Origin: Balanoglossus misakiensis
Taxonomy: Eukaryota; Hemichordata
Assembly (NCBI GenBank): GCA_040954595.2
Contig: CM082580.2
Coordinates: 13,454,001 to 13,518,000, forward strand
DNA length: 64,000 bases
Direction: 5' to 3'
The first letter of the stretch is position 1. Every line of letters begins with the position of its first letter. A model generated the notes under the pieces. It did not search any database, was not told the origin of the DNA, and saw only the letters and a list, made by a program, of their open reading frames with translations. Positions 49,201-60,553 of the stretch are shown here, piece by piece. The translations under genes and the position numbers were made by a program.

Positions 49201-49594
49201 GTTAGCGTTTTATAGCATACCACAAATAGCATAATTTAACGATAGCATGTAAAACGACATATGCCATCAACTTTGCCAAAGTAAACAAAATTGATAGAAT
49301 GTGTTATATTAATAACTGCGGCCTTTGACGATATCGATTTGTAACAGGGAATCGGTGGAAGTAAGCAAAACTAACAGGACAACGATGATACGGGCAATCA
49401 GAAATGGAGAACACACCCAAAAGGGGTGGGGGGGGTATACCGACTCACCCCTGTCCGTTTGGTTGAGTGAACAGCAAACACGCATGCGGATCTCCAGAAT
49501 GTGTGAGGACGGGTAATATGACGTCAGCCGCAGTAACTCCTCCAAAAACAACAGTGACAAGCATCGACGCCACCACCTTCAATGCCTCCACCAT
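46264..49594 (-). CDS. Single-pass EGF-repeat receptor, MEGF/Draper/SREC-like (6 exons, 642 aa)
   Basis: Type I membrane protein of the kind used in cell-corpse engulfment or ligand scavenging. Exons: 49594-49449, 48990-48926, 48808-47860, 47686-47553, 47035-46885, 46747-46264. Exon 1 encodes a signal peptide. Exon 2 has a KCCDGYY segment as at the start of such ectodomains. Exon 3 is one 949-bp exon holding about eight EGF/laminin-EGF repeats (GFYGSNC, GYYGNHC, GWTGQYC types). Exon 4 adds one classical EGF (NGGSCFENPFKCQC). The membrane helix is about residues 452-474, followed by KRRR-like basic residues. The 168-residue tail carries YATI, YSLL, ENPYAI and YRLQL, possible phosphotyrosine or endocytic motifs. 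It lacks an exact NPxY. MEGF10/11 and CED-1 have EMI domains and more repeats, so this is a related, shorter receptor; the ligand is unknown. Confidence 0.88.
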
Positions 49595-52347
49595 CTTCAC
49601 ACTGGAAGAAATTATTAGCAATGATAGATTATTTCCAACACAGTGGTTTTCATATAGTTTTCACGCAGATAATTACTTTATACTCACTGACGCATGCAAT
49701 ATGTAGACAACAAAGCTATCTTTAGATATCATTGTGGTTGCGTTTGTTTCGTGCGAGCTCTTCACCACAGCAAGCTATATCACCAGCCATGTCATCATAA
49801 GAGACCAGTACTCAAATAAAGACTCTTAAATAATAGCAACGACTAGTATGCCTGTGTACCAAATATTACGGCTATGAATATGTCGCAGATGTACAGGGCG
49901 TGAGCAGACCTGTTGCGTTATTCCAACAGGATAGAATGAACTTCTCACTACTTAATAAAAAAAACATGCGAAAAGGTAGCGGCTTTGCAGGCTATTTAAG
50001 CGGACATATACCTTACTGTCAAGGCTGCTAATCTAGGTAACAATTGTTAAACCGATGGTAACCGTTGTTGATACGAGTGTGCGCAAATTCTGTTTTCATG
50101 GAATAAATAAATTGACTCATACTTTATTTTTAGAAACGTCCTATCATTATCTGCACATTTTTCGAGGATGCATGTTTAATAAAAAGTACGGGAAACATCG
50201 TATTTAAAACACACTGCACACATTTTTTTGTCAAATTTCTTCCTCTGTGGCCAGTGACAAGGAGTTTTGGAAAGTTACAAATGTAGAACACCTACCTTGT
50301 CTTAATACCTTCCAACTGACGGAAATGTAGTTTTTAAAGAGTTGTGTAGAGCACAGGGATCTGTATAACGAGCGAACGCAGCACCGATACAATCGATGAT
50401 GTGATTATGATTCACAGAATAATGACGGCGACGGACCGCCCTGGTGACACATCTATATATCGACTGCAATCTGAACACGATACCTGCACCAATGTTGACC
50501 GCGCTATTTACAGACCGACCTAGTCGACTTGCAAAGGTCGGGTGAATAACATGGTAGCCTGATTAAATTATGAATATTAAGTGCTTTGAAGTTTTATTAG
50601 CAAATAATCGGGAATCGTGGTGTTTCGAGAGAACAGAACCGCACTTTTTCATTTTTCTCATTCCATTGGTGAAATATAAAGTTCTCAATCAACATACTCC
50701 TTAATGCTTCGGAGGTCGACGTTCATATAAATGTGTAATCAAATTATTTATGCTTCACATTAAAATTCACGAATATAAAGCACTAATTTATTTGTAATCA
50801 TGACCATTTATTTCTATTTTGACACGTCGACTCGAGTTTTAATCTAAATATATATTTTATGAAATCTACCGAGTTTGCAGAGCTATTGTATGGATAATTA
50901 TTCACCATAGCAACAAATTAAGGAGCCTGTTTGGGCTTGCCGCCTCCACAAACTAAAATGTCACTTGCCACACATTGACTAGGGAAAGCAATCAATACAG
51001 TATCCGGACATTTGTTCAGATTATTGCTTTTTTGTGAACTCGTCGATAGTTTGACTTCTTCCATGCTAACCTTAAATGAGGATAGGGTTGGTGAATAACA
51101 AAAGCTTTAGGTTTTTATGTTGGTTATGATTTTATTATTTTGTGTGGCACAGAAAAATTTCGACGTCAAAGATGCGGAAAAATATTACAGGGTCAACCCC
51201 AGGTCAAAGTAAATTGTCTGGAGTGTCTATATTGCAAATCTGTTACATGAGTGCAGAGCCAATCACAAGTGCTTTGGTCTACGTGTTACAGGTGTACGGA
51301 AAGTAATTGACCAATCAGAATTGTCGGGGTCTAAATGATCGCTCTGATGATCTCTCGATTCTCTACTATCAATCACGTGTAGTGGCCATGCGACCCACGG
51401 CGTAGTCATTTCCAGAAGACGGACAAGCAATATTTCTTCATCCAGTTGAAGTTTTTCCGAGTATGTTTTTACTTTAGAACCGACAGACACGTATAGACAC
51501 GTAACATGTATCAGGTATGGTGCCTTATCAGCCTCGTGGAGTTTCGTCTACACAGTCTTTGCCAGGACCACGCCCAGGACCACGTTGTTGAAGATGCCTG
51601 GAATTTGAATGCCAACGTAACTGCCGCCGGACGTCATTTGATATCGAAGAATTGCCACCATGTCAGTGTGTAGCTGTGTGTCTAAGGATTTACAGGTAAG
51701 ATTTGTCATTTTCCAATAAATTTAAAGAACACCTTTATTATAAAAATTCAATTTGTACATTATATAAAAGTTCCAAGGAGGAAAAAACAACAACCATAGA
51801 ACAGTCAAGATGGCTGACCCCGGCCCATGTCATAACTGTATGATATACCGGCAATGATTTCAATCATATAAAACTTTCATTGGCATCAGAGAATCAACAA
51901 TCTCGTAAAAAAATCAGAGAATCAACAATCTCATAGAAAAATAGGTGTTTTCAGAAATACACGTTTACATGTTTAACTCAAAAACTATTTGTGACAAATG
52001 AACACCAAGTACCAGGGCTTTATCACGTTACTGAGTTCAATGTCTGATTTCAGAAATGTTAATTTTCAAGAACTTTTATTTATTCAACTGGATTTAATAA
52101 CAAATGAGATTTAACCTATTCAAATTTAAATGTACAGCTACATTTAGAGGTTGATATGTTTGTGTATTATACCCATCAGTCAGCTCATTTAAATGAGCCA
52201 ATCTATGCCTGAAAGTAAAATCATCAAAAATTGGAAAAAAGAGGCAGTTATTAGAGCTTTAAACGACCCATAATGGAACTTGTTCATGGACACCAGGACA
52301 CTCCATATGAAAGCCATCAAGGTTTTTCAAAAGTGAGTTGTGATATC
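49595..52347. other. Intergenic region between EGF receptor and MBOAT gene C
   Basis: It should contain the EGF-receptor promoter on its left and gene C 3' flank on its right. It is AT-rich. No exon, RNA gene or mobile element was recognised on either strand. A short direct repeat of AATCAGAGAATCAACAATCTC type occurs near 51890-51935 (AGAGAATCAACAATCTC twice). Confidence 0.5.
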
Positions 52348-52353
52348 TTTATT
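52348..52353 (-). terminator. Candidate polyadenylation signal of MBOAT gene C
   Basis: Minus-strand AATAAA lies 51 bases after the gene C stop codon, and further AATAAA copies follow about 270 bases downstream. Confidence 0.45.
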
Positions 52354-52403
52354 AGGGTATTGAAGGCAAGCAGAAGTTGGCTGTCTGTTGGCTGAAAGGG
52401 TCT

Positions 52404-55400
52404 TTAATCATCTTTACTTCTGTGCACTTTGGCATCAGTGTCTGAGTTGTGACTTTTCTTGTCTGTTTGAGTTGCATCTGTATTGGCAAGATTGTCGTCC
52501 AGTTTCTTGTAAGATTTCTTGGCAGAAGGTAGAAGGAGTATCATGGTGATGACAACAATTTGACCCCAGAAGTAATTTGCCCTGTGTTGAGGGAGGGAGA
52601 GAGAGAGACATTAACAAGGTTAAGAGAAGTAGGAATATGCCATTAACAATGTATTCGCAATGAGAGTTTTAAATATGCCACCTATTTGAACAATGAAAAG
52701 CGCGCTAGAAGAACACTGTGCCTAAATACAGTCACTGAACAAACCCTCAACAATGCTTTGAGATTCAGTGCATCAACTAACCTGCCAAATTTTAATATGC
52801 GGGTATTATCACGAAGTTGAAACATCATCACCATGTACGAAAGTACTGTCCAGTGACCGGCCCATGTTACAACATCGTAGAAGAGCTTCTTTGGTTTTGA
52901 AGTTGTGAAGTACGGACGGATAATGATCCGACCCTGTTAACAGGAAGAAATAGCGTGAGTTCAAGGGTTTGAATTAGTTCTGTCCTCCACTTAGTCGTTA
53001 CTGGACTTAAAAACCAGAATACCAGTGTCACACCTATGGCAGTTAATGCCCTAAAAAACAGTTCACTGTGGCAGATTATCAGCAGGCTGTATTGTTTGAA
53101 AACATTGATGTAACTCCTCTATTGAACCATGGACACAAAGAATTTTAGAGAACTTCCTCCTGTTCTGACACTAATACATTTTCTGAACATGAATTCACCA
53201 TTTGCGTAATTTTCACATATTCACCTTTTTCTGTGCCATAATGAGCAGCATAGCACTGCCATAGAACCAGAGATAACCCGGAAGAAATCCATGCCACAGT
53301 AGGGATAGCAGAATAGTCATAGACGCTTTGTTGGAACTTGGCAGGCGGTCATAACAAACATACTTCAACCAGCGATTCACAGACATGTGCCAATTATCAA
53401 TTGACAATTTCAAATTGGATGAAAACTGCAATAGTACAGAAAAGGACAAATGTCATGCATTTAACAATCCCTTGACATGTAAATTGTAATATTGAGGATG
53501 AAGTATTCTTATTTTCCTTGGATTTCTAGCATAATATGTTTGCATGACATAAAACTTAGCAGACATAAAACTGACAAAGATTCACCAAGTAAGGCTTCAG
53601 GTAGACATTGGATGTAAGGTCCCACTTTGGTTGGCCATTTTCATCATAACCATTAAATCCAAAACCAGAGATATTACAGGCCACATCAGCTGAAAAAGAA
53701 ATTGGTACATAGAAACATACAGAGATTTAGGAATGCTATATGGAGAATTGTATAAGTAACTTTGAGGATGTTTATCACATAGCATACATTTGATGGCACA
53801 CATACACACACATAGATCACTAGAGAAAGATTAGATTCAAATACACCCTTTTCCATGAGCCTAGTGCCTTCAAGCAGCCATTATGAATTTAAACTCAAAG
53901 TGAGGCCAATGGGGAAATTCGACCAATCACATCAAGGCCATTGGCCTCGCTTTGAGTTCAAATTCACAATAGCTGCGGGAGGGCACTAAACTTATGAAAC
54001 AGGTGTATTACCTAATATCCAAGTAAAGAAATAAATGGGATGAACAGCAAGCCATAGACAGGCCCATGGATACAGTACAAGGTAAATGAATGGGGTTGTA
54101 TGCACCGATTTATCTGTAAGACAAAATATGAAAGTGTCAGATATGGGGTAGTAGACTACCGATACTGAAATATTACATTTTAAAATAAGTCTTTAAATAA
54201 TTTCTCCAGACATGGAGAAATTACACAGTTATAGTTTAAGTGGGAAGCCATATTGGTTTATGATCAAAAAGAGACAGCAGTCAGCAAACAGCCATAGCAT
54301 TTATTTTTACTCACCTAAGTTGCCCACTAATGGTACCTTCGACCCCAACAGGTAGAAGACCAAGATAAGAAGGATTACAATCACCAGTTTTTTGACAACA
54401 GAGGCCTGGATATCAAAAAAATGGAAAATATTATAGTGGCCTTAGTACTCCCAACAGTTTCAATATCAAACACACATGAATTCATAGAAAATTCAAATAG
54501 TTTTAACATAATTTGCATAACTGTCACTGCGACCAGCAAAAGTTGGAAACGTACAGTTACTGGTGGTTCCTCAGCAATCACAACTTCTTTCCCATCTTTC
54601 ATTTCTGTGTACGGCATTGTATGTCTGCCTTCTATAAAGTCTGCGTAATGTTTGAAGAAACAGAAAGGTCCCGCGACCAGAGATTGGAAATGGAATAGGT
54701 AACTCAAGTATTCAATAATAGTTGGGATGCGCCTGCATATAAAAAAAAACAATAAAAAACTAAATACATGCTTGATTGCTTCTAATCAGCTGAGTTCGTC
54801 TGCGAGAAGTACTAGAAAAGTTTGTGCTCACTATACAAAAACTATGTAAGTATGCCAATACAAACCTACCTAACTGCAAGCTTCCTATTGTGGTCGCTTA
54901 ATTCTGTGTCCTCTGCAAAACCTTTAAATAAACACAGAGAAGTATACCAACAAATAAGAGAAAGACTTGACACCTGAAGATGCTATCCATATCAGTGTGT
55001 GATTGATAGTCTGTAGGTTACAGGTATAAAAAGCAAATACCAACATCAGCGCTAAAAGGGCAATGTATCCTTACCATCATGTATACTCCAGGCCAAGCTG
55101 CTGATTTTTTCTGTAAATATCATCATAGTTCTGGAAAAAGAATCAGAAAGTTCAAGGTCTCGATGATTCTCTACATTTCCTTATAGATTCATTAACAATA
55201 GTCTGTTTTACACTGTCCCAAGATCTTGAAAATCAGGAAAATTTACTCATCTATGCACTTTGTACCTGAACAGATAAGTTAAAATGAAGTCAATTACTAC
55301 CACTTCATTGGTATGGTTTGGTCCATCCCCACTGTGACCAGTGGTGTGGCTGGACCAGTCTACAGACAAATAGGGGTGCAAGGGTAGCAAGATGACAAAA

Positions 55401-56113
55401 TCTTACTTACACGATAACAATGTTGCGTGAATAGCCCTGTAGAAGATCTTTCAGATTAGCAACAACTAAGAAACCCATGGCAACAAGGAAGACTACTTTA
55501 TGCATATTCGGTGGTTTCATAGAGACTATTAAGATGTAACAGGACAATGCTTGGAGAAGCAAAAATATCATACCCCTGCAAAAGAAAAACAAAATATAAA
55601 CCATGATTGTATAGTTTGGATTGATGTTGTTGATCATATAAATGTATTATTATCAATGGTATTACTGTAGTTGTTGTTGTTGTCATTATTGAATAATATT
55701 TCTACCAAGGGACAAACTCCAAGGGTACCTACCATGAGTGTATATAGAAACTGAAGTAGAATCCCACCACACAGGCCACAGAGTGTCTTGTAGTGGCGGT
55801 GACTTTGCTTGGATGTAGAAGGGTTCTGAAAGGCACTCCTAGTACCACAGCAAGTACAAGGAAAAACATGGTAGTTGCCTGAAATACAAGACAAAGTATA
55901 TCTTATTATCAATGTAGTTCAATATTACTCCCCAAAATGAAAATACCAAACAAACACACACACACAAAGTTTAAAAATACAGACACACTACGCAAAAACA
56001 CACACTAATAACAACCTCAACTTTACTTTTCAATGAATGAAACTCACCTCATGTGGTAAAAATCCTGTAACGTCACTCAGTTTGAGAATAAAATTCGACA
56101 AACCAGGAGCCAT
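52404..56113 (-). CDS. MBOAT1/2-like acyltransferase, gene C (12 exons, 496 aa)
   Basis: Third paralog of the cluster. Exons: 56113-56048, 55878-55733, 55575-55411, 55130-55075, 54921-54870, 54732-54555, 54405-54315, 54113-54012, 53689-53586, 53425-53225, 52933-52782, 52581-52404; every junction keeps frame. It shares the MAPGLS start with gene B, then SKVTATTRHSVA, PTIIEYLSYLFHFQ with AGPFCFF, ISGFGFNGYDENGQPKWDL, and catalytic H365 (LWHGFLPGYLW). The family Asn is His (DNWH, H333), as in gene B. The tail is hydrophilic and acidic/basic mixed, ending SKDD. Introns are short. A palindromic element touches the exon 8 donor. Sequence-wise it is intermediate between A and B. Confidence 0.92.
53840..54009. 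mobile_element. 170-bp palindromic MITE abutting a splice donor of gene C
   Basis: Two arms of about 73 bases are imperfect inverted copies. They start AATACACC on the left and end GGTGTATT on the right, with shared TAGTGCC, GAATTT and AACTCAAAG-GAGGCCAATGG blocks. The loop is about 24 bases. The right tip lies two bases inside the intron after exon 8 (donor GT at 54011-54010), so the element supplies bases +3 onward of that donor. No clear target duplication. Confidence 0.75.
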
Positions 56114-58812
56114 ATTGACTGATTCAGCTACGCCTCTTCAATATAAAATTGATGACCTATATTTATAAATTTCTACTAAAGTATAATGAAAAGAAATGAA
56201 AACCAAAATGTTAGTCCATAGACTTTGGCATTGGATTGAAGTGAAGTTCTTTGTTTTCATTTGGTACTTTCACAAATTTTATATCCACAGTACAGAAGCT
56301 CTTTAACGCTGGGACTGTCACATAAGGGGAGAACCAATTGACTTATAGGGTCTGGAGGATTTTTGGAAGGAAAAAATGCTTGCAGATGATGTGGAGGAAA
56401 AGAAAACATATTTCTTCTGCGTTAACTTGAGGGAAAATGTGGTTGGCATACCCTATTCGTCCACCCAACCCAGAAATCCTTCACCCCTCCCAGAAATTAA
56501 ATGGTTCTTTCCTAGCTCCTAACCCTGGGGGCCCTGCCCTATAAAGAATGGTGTACAGACACGGTTTTGACCCGACCCCCCGTACTTTCCGCCTTGTGTA
56601 AACTTTTGACACAGCAAATTTAGATAATGGTTACTCTTGACCACTGCTTTTTAACTCAAAGGCGACTTTTGACGTCCGATTTGGACCACACATAGCCCTC
56701 ATTTTGCTCGGGTCTTTCCCTTATAGTCTTGTGACGTAATCTTGCGCCCGTCAGTCGTATGGTGGCGCTACGTACATGACTGGCATTCCATTCCAATGTT
56801 TACCATAATGCATCGACTTTGACCCCAAAATGTTCTAGAAAATGTAGATTTTTGACCACAGCCAAAATGTAGAATTATCACCTAATGAGCTTTGTAGTTT
56901 GAACCGTCCTGTGTGCACCTGTACCCTAGGCTCGCGGGGCTGATTGCCCCCCCCCCCCCCTCGGGCCCTTGGACATAAACCATGTCCATGGCAACATGCA
57001 ATCCAATCCGTTGAGGTATTAATATTGAACACACACTACAAAATAGGTCACATGTATTAAAATTTTGCACATATTATTTTGGGGTAGAAAACAGATAGGC
57101 ATTCGTTATTCATTCTTTGGATACCGCACCACCCCACGCCCTATTCGAGGCTCAAATCAACCAGTGATCACAACGTCCCACTAGTTGATTTGAAGGCCTG
57201 GGGTCAAAAAATCACAGCTGCACTCCAAAGTGTGACACGTTTATATAATTATGCGAAACTTGTTCGCGCATGACAAAGGTGGAATCAAATTAAACCAGAT
57301 TTCTACGCAACAAACAAACACCACGATGGAGGACAAATTCTACTCACAATACCAATGTCAAAATCGCCGCTGTCACTTATTGCGGTGGGAGAGTAACTCA
57401 ATGAATATCATTGATACAACACAACAGAGCAACAAGCCAAGACCATGACCTCAAAACTGATTGGACGCCGTTGCGGCTGACAACCAATCAAGACAACTTA
57501 ACGCAGGTCACACCATCACCAGTCAAGGTTGAATTTCGAAAACCTTATTAAGTACATGACACGTCGCAAGTCGTATATTTCTGAATGCTGTGAATCCGTA
57601 GCCCAGACAGTCCCTTTGTACGAACAGACAGAACAGACATAAACAGCGAATCTAGTCACGGATCGTAGTAGAAACATGTAGAAACAGGATCATGACGTGT
57701 ACGCGGTGACCCAGATTCTCTGCTCGGTATGGGGGCGCTACAGCTCTGGTTACTAGGCGTTTCCACCCAACACCGTCGGAACAAATTTGCCTCTGATTTG
57801 ATAAAATTGTTAGGTCGGCCTAAACTACAATAAATCACCAAAGTTTCGATTAGGTGAGACATTTTGGAATAGGCCCAGGACACTAAATTTACTTTTTATC
57901 CGAATCTACTACTGTAAAGAAATATCGTTTTCAGATTACTTTGGATATGGGAGCATCCGCAAACCTCGTGAAGTAGACAGCATACACAGTGGTATACCCA
58001 TCACCATTGCTGGTAACAAAACGTGAAGAAATGGCGCCGTTTAATCACGCGAGCCGAACGAACAAAGCCTAAAAATATCACGGCCATGGTCGTGGGGCCC
58101 GTGGAATCAGACAGCACAAAACAGCTAGCTCGGATCCACCGATGAAATCCTCCGACATCTTTCATAATCATAAAGCAAAGCATGTTGATATTTTCGTGGG
58201 AAACGGCACGACAAAAGTAACGAGGGGGACAAATGTGATCTGCAAAACACAAAGATTGTCGTCAAGGCGCGGAGGTTTAAGTTTCGAAGTCTGACGAGCA
58301 AGAGGAAACCAGGGCCAAAGAAAAACGACAGTTGACATCCGAATGCATTTGTCTGGCATGAATATAGCACATTCTGTATGGAAATGCATTCAATTTCCTG
58401 AGCATTATACAGTCTTTTATGGTATCCTGCTAGAATTGAAATGCTTGGAAAATATTGTCGTCCAAAATGCGAGGCTGCTAATGAAATATTCGATATCTAA
58501 TAGATTATGCATCTTGAATATGGAATTGTTGTCAACCGTTGCTTTTATGTTCTCTGGCCAAGACACGTGTTTTACCACAATCGCCAAGTTTGCAGAATGA
58601 TATAATGCAGAATGATATAACAACTAGTCTTGACTCGATTGCAACTCACCTGATATTGCAGTGCGGTGCATTGTGGATAAAATATTAAGAACTTCTTACT
58701 AACCCGCCGAAATGCGTTGTCGCAAAAATTCCGATTCGATATTCATCATCGCATGCCATCATCCACCGCAACGAAACAGACTTGTACTTTGTCCGACAAG
58801 CGTTGCCCTTAC
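56114..58812. other. Upstream region of gene C, no recognised gene
   Basis: Contains a 14-base C run near 56947 and an inverted repeat (TCAAATCAAC at 57152, GTTGATTTGA ending 57193). A minus-strand open stretch (58239-58001) follows a good acceptor and would continue the frame of the candidate exon at 58813-58914, ending in a stop. Its sequence shows no family motif, so it is not called as an exon. Confidence 0.4.
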
Positions 58813-60553
58813 CTAAGGATATACCGAGCGAGATGCCACAAACAAACACAAATACCATAGGCATTACAAGATCTTGTGTGATGCAGGTAGACGGACCGCG
58901 GTCAAAGACTCTGACTGTTGAAAATAGAACAGGTGTTCGTTAATTCGAGGACGAGACAAACCACACATCATGTCAGACAATGAATTCAAGTCACTTTATA
59001 TTCACAGTGGCGACTTCCTGATGCTGTCAGATAACAAAATGGAACATTTCCATTTAGATCTACTCTCATTGTATTCAAACATGAAAAACGAACAAAAAAG
59101 GGAATCGAGTTAAATTACTTTCAAAGACAAAATCTTGTCCACCTGTCCCGCCTCAAGAACGACCATCGTCATGCGGAATACACGGAACAATTTACCCCGT
59201 GCAAAACAAATTTTAATATCAATTGAATGAGTAAGGATGTATACCATTTAAAATTTATCATGCAGAACTCGATTAACTTGTCTCATAATTCCCTAATGTG
59301 GCTCCGCAGTTGGGAGAAACAGTTATCGATACAACATGTTTCATTTCTCATGCGTCTCTATTAAAGTCATATCTGTCATGTCACGTTTTGAATGTCAATG
59401 GGAAGGGCGATATTAAACTGAGGACAGATTACTGAAATTTACTTTTTTTTTTAGATCGAGTATAAGATCATCATAAACTCCTTTGGAAGGAACGGTTTTA
59501 TCGTCATTTTGTATAGTTACTAAATAGTACATTCATTGCGATGGGCATGAGTCCAGGTGATATGCTAAATTTTGGGATGGCGACAAGTCATGGTGTGTCA
59601 CAGTGCCGTCCCGATGGCGAGCAGGTTTTCCATTTGTGGAAAAGACTTGGTACATTCTTGTACTTCTAAGTTTGGTCTTCTTAACGAGGATTTAGGTTAC
59701 AAATACGTTTCTCTTCCTTTGCTATCATAGCCTGCTTCTTACATTCAAATTATCTCAGAAGAGTTGATCTCATTGGTTGAAACATTCGTGTTCCTTACTT
59801 CCCCCGGGCAGCTGGCCAATCAGGGACATTCTAATTTTTGGAGGACCACGCCGCGGGAGGTGGCAGAAAAAATGTCAATGCAAGATTTGGGACTTGCGTA
59901 TAAGCAGTCTGTAACGGCAGAATAGTTTTTTTTTCTGAGATAGAATGGCAGTTAGCTAGGTTGAAACACACATGGAGGACGTTTCAATAGAGATGAAAGT
60001 GGCAATTGCCACCAATTGGTTGAAAGATGAGTAAAGATGTGTATCACACCAAGTCTTAATTTCTCTGCGGACGTTTTGATCAGGGGATAAAATTACCAGA
60101 AATCCACAAGCAAAAGTTATTAAAGTTTTAAAAATGACTGCAATATTTTTTATATCCTCGATCGATAGTATTCACTTTCCTCTAAACGAAAAAAAAATAT
60201 CTTTGTATGTACATGTATGTCAATTTCAAAATAATTTCTCTCTTTCTTCTTAATAACGCATTATAAAAGGCTTCCCCAAAGATTAAAAATGCTCCAAAAA
60301 CAGAATCTCGCCGTTTCAATACCATTCCCACCGAAGGTGCATGAAACTTACCTGAAGGACCGGCTAGTTCTCGCAGATCATGTGGATAAAAACTGAATGC
60401 AGCTGAACGTCGGGTTGCTTCTTCCTCGCCATGGGACCGAGCTGTGATAAAGAACACAACCATCCAAAAGACAAGAAACTGCTGCAATATAAAAGGCCTG
60501 TCAGACCACGTGACCAATCTCAGTTCATTTTTCTCTATGGTTTTTAGGATCAC
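58813..60553 (-). CDS. Candidate 5' exons of an unrecognised secreted or membrane protein
   Basis: Two minus-strand exons with good splice signals join in frame: 60553-60352 (ATG, ends TCAG then GTAAGT, phase 1) and 58914-58813 (acceptor TTTTCAACAG, ends TTAG then GTAAGG, phase 1). The first encodes a hydrophobic stretch (QQFLVFWMVVFFITARS) that could be a signal peptide or anchor, followed by a charged region. The second encodes a second hydrophobic run (LVMPMVFVFVCGISLGISL). I do not recognise the family and could not find the remaining exons with confidence. It could be a rapidly evolving gene or chance. Confidence 0.3.
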
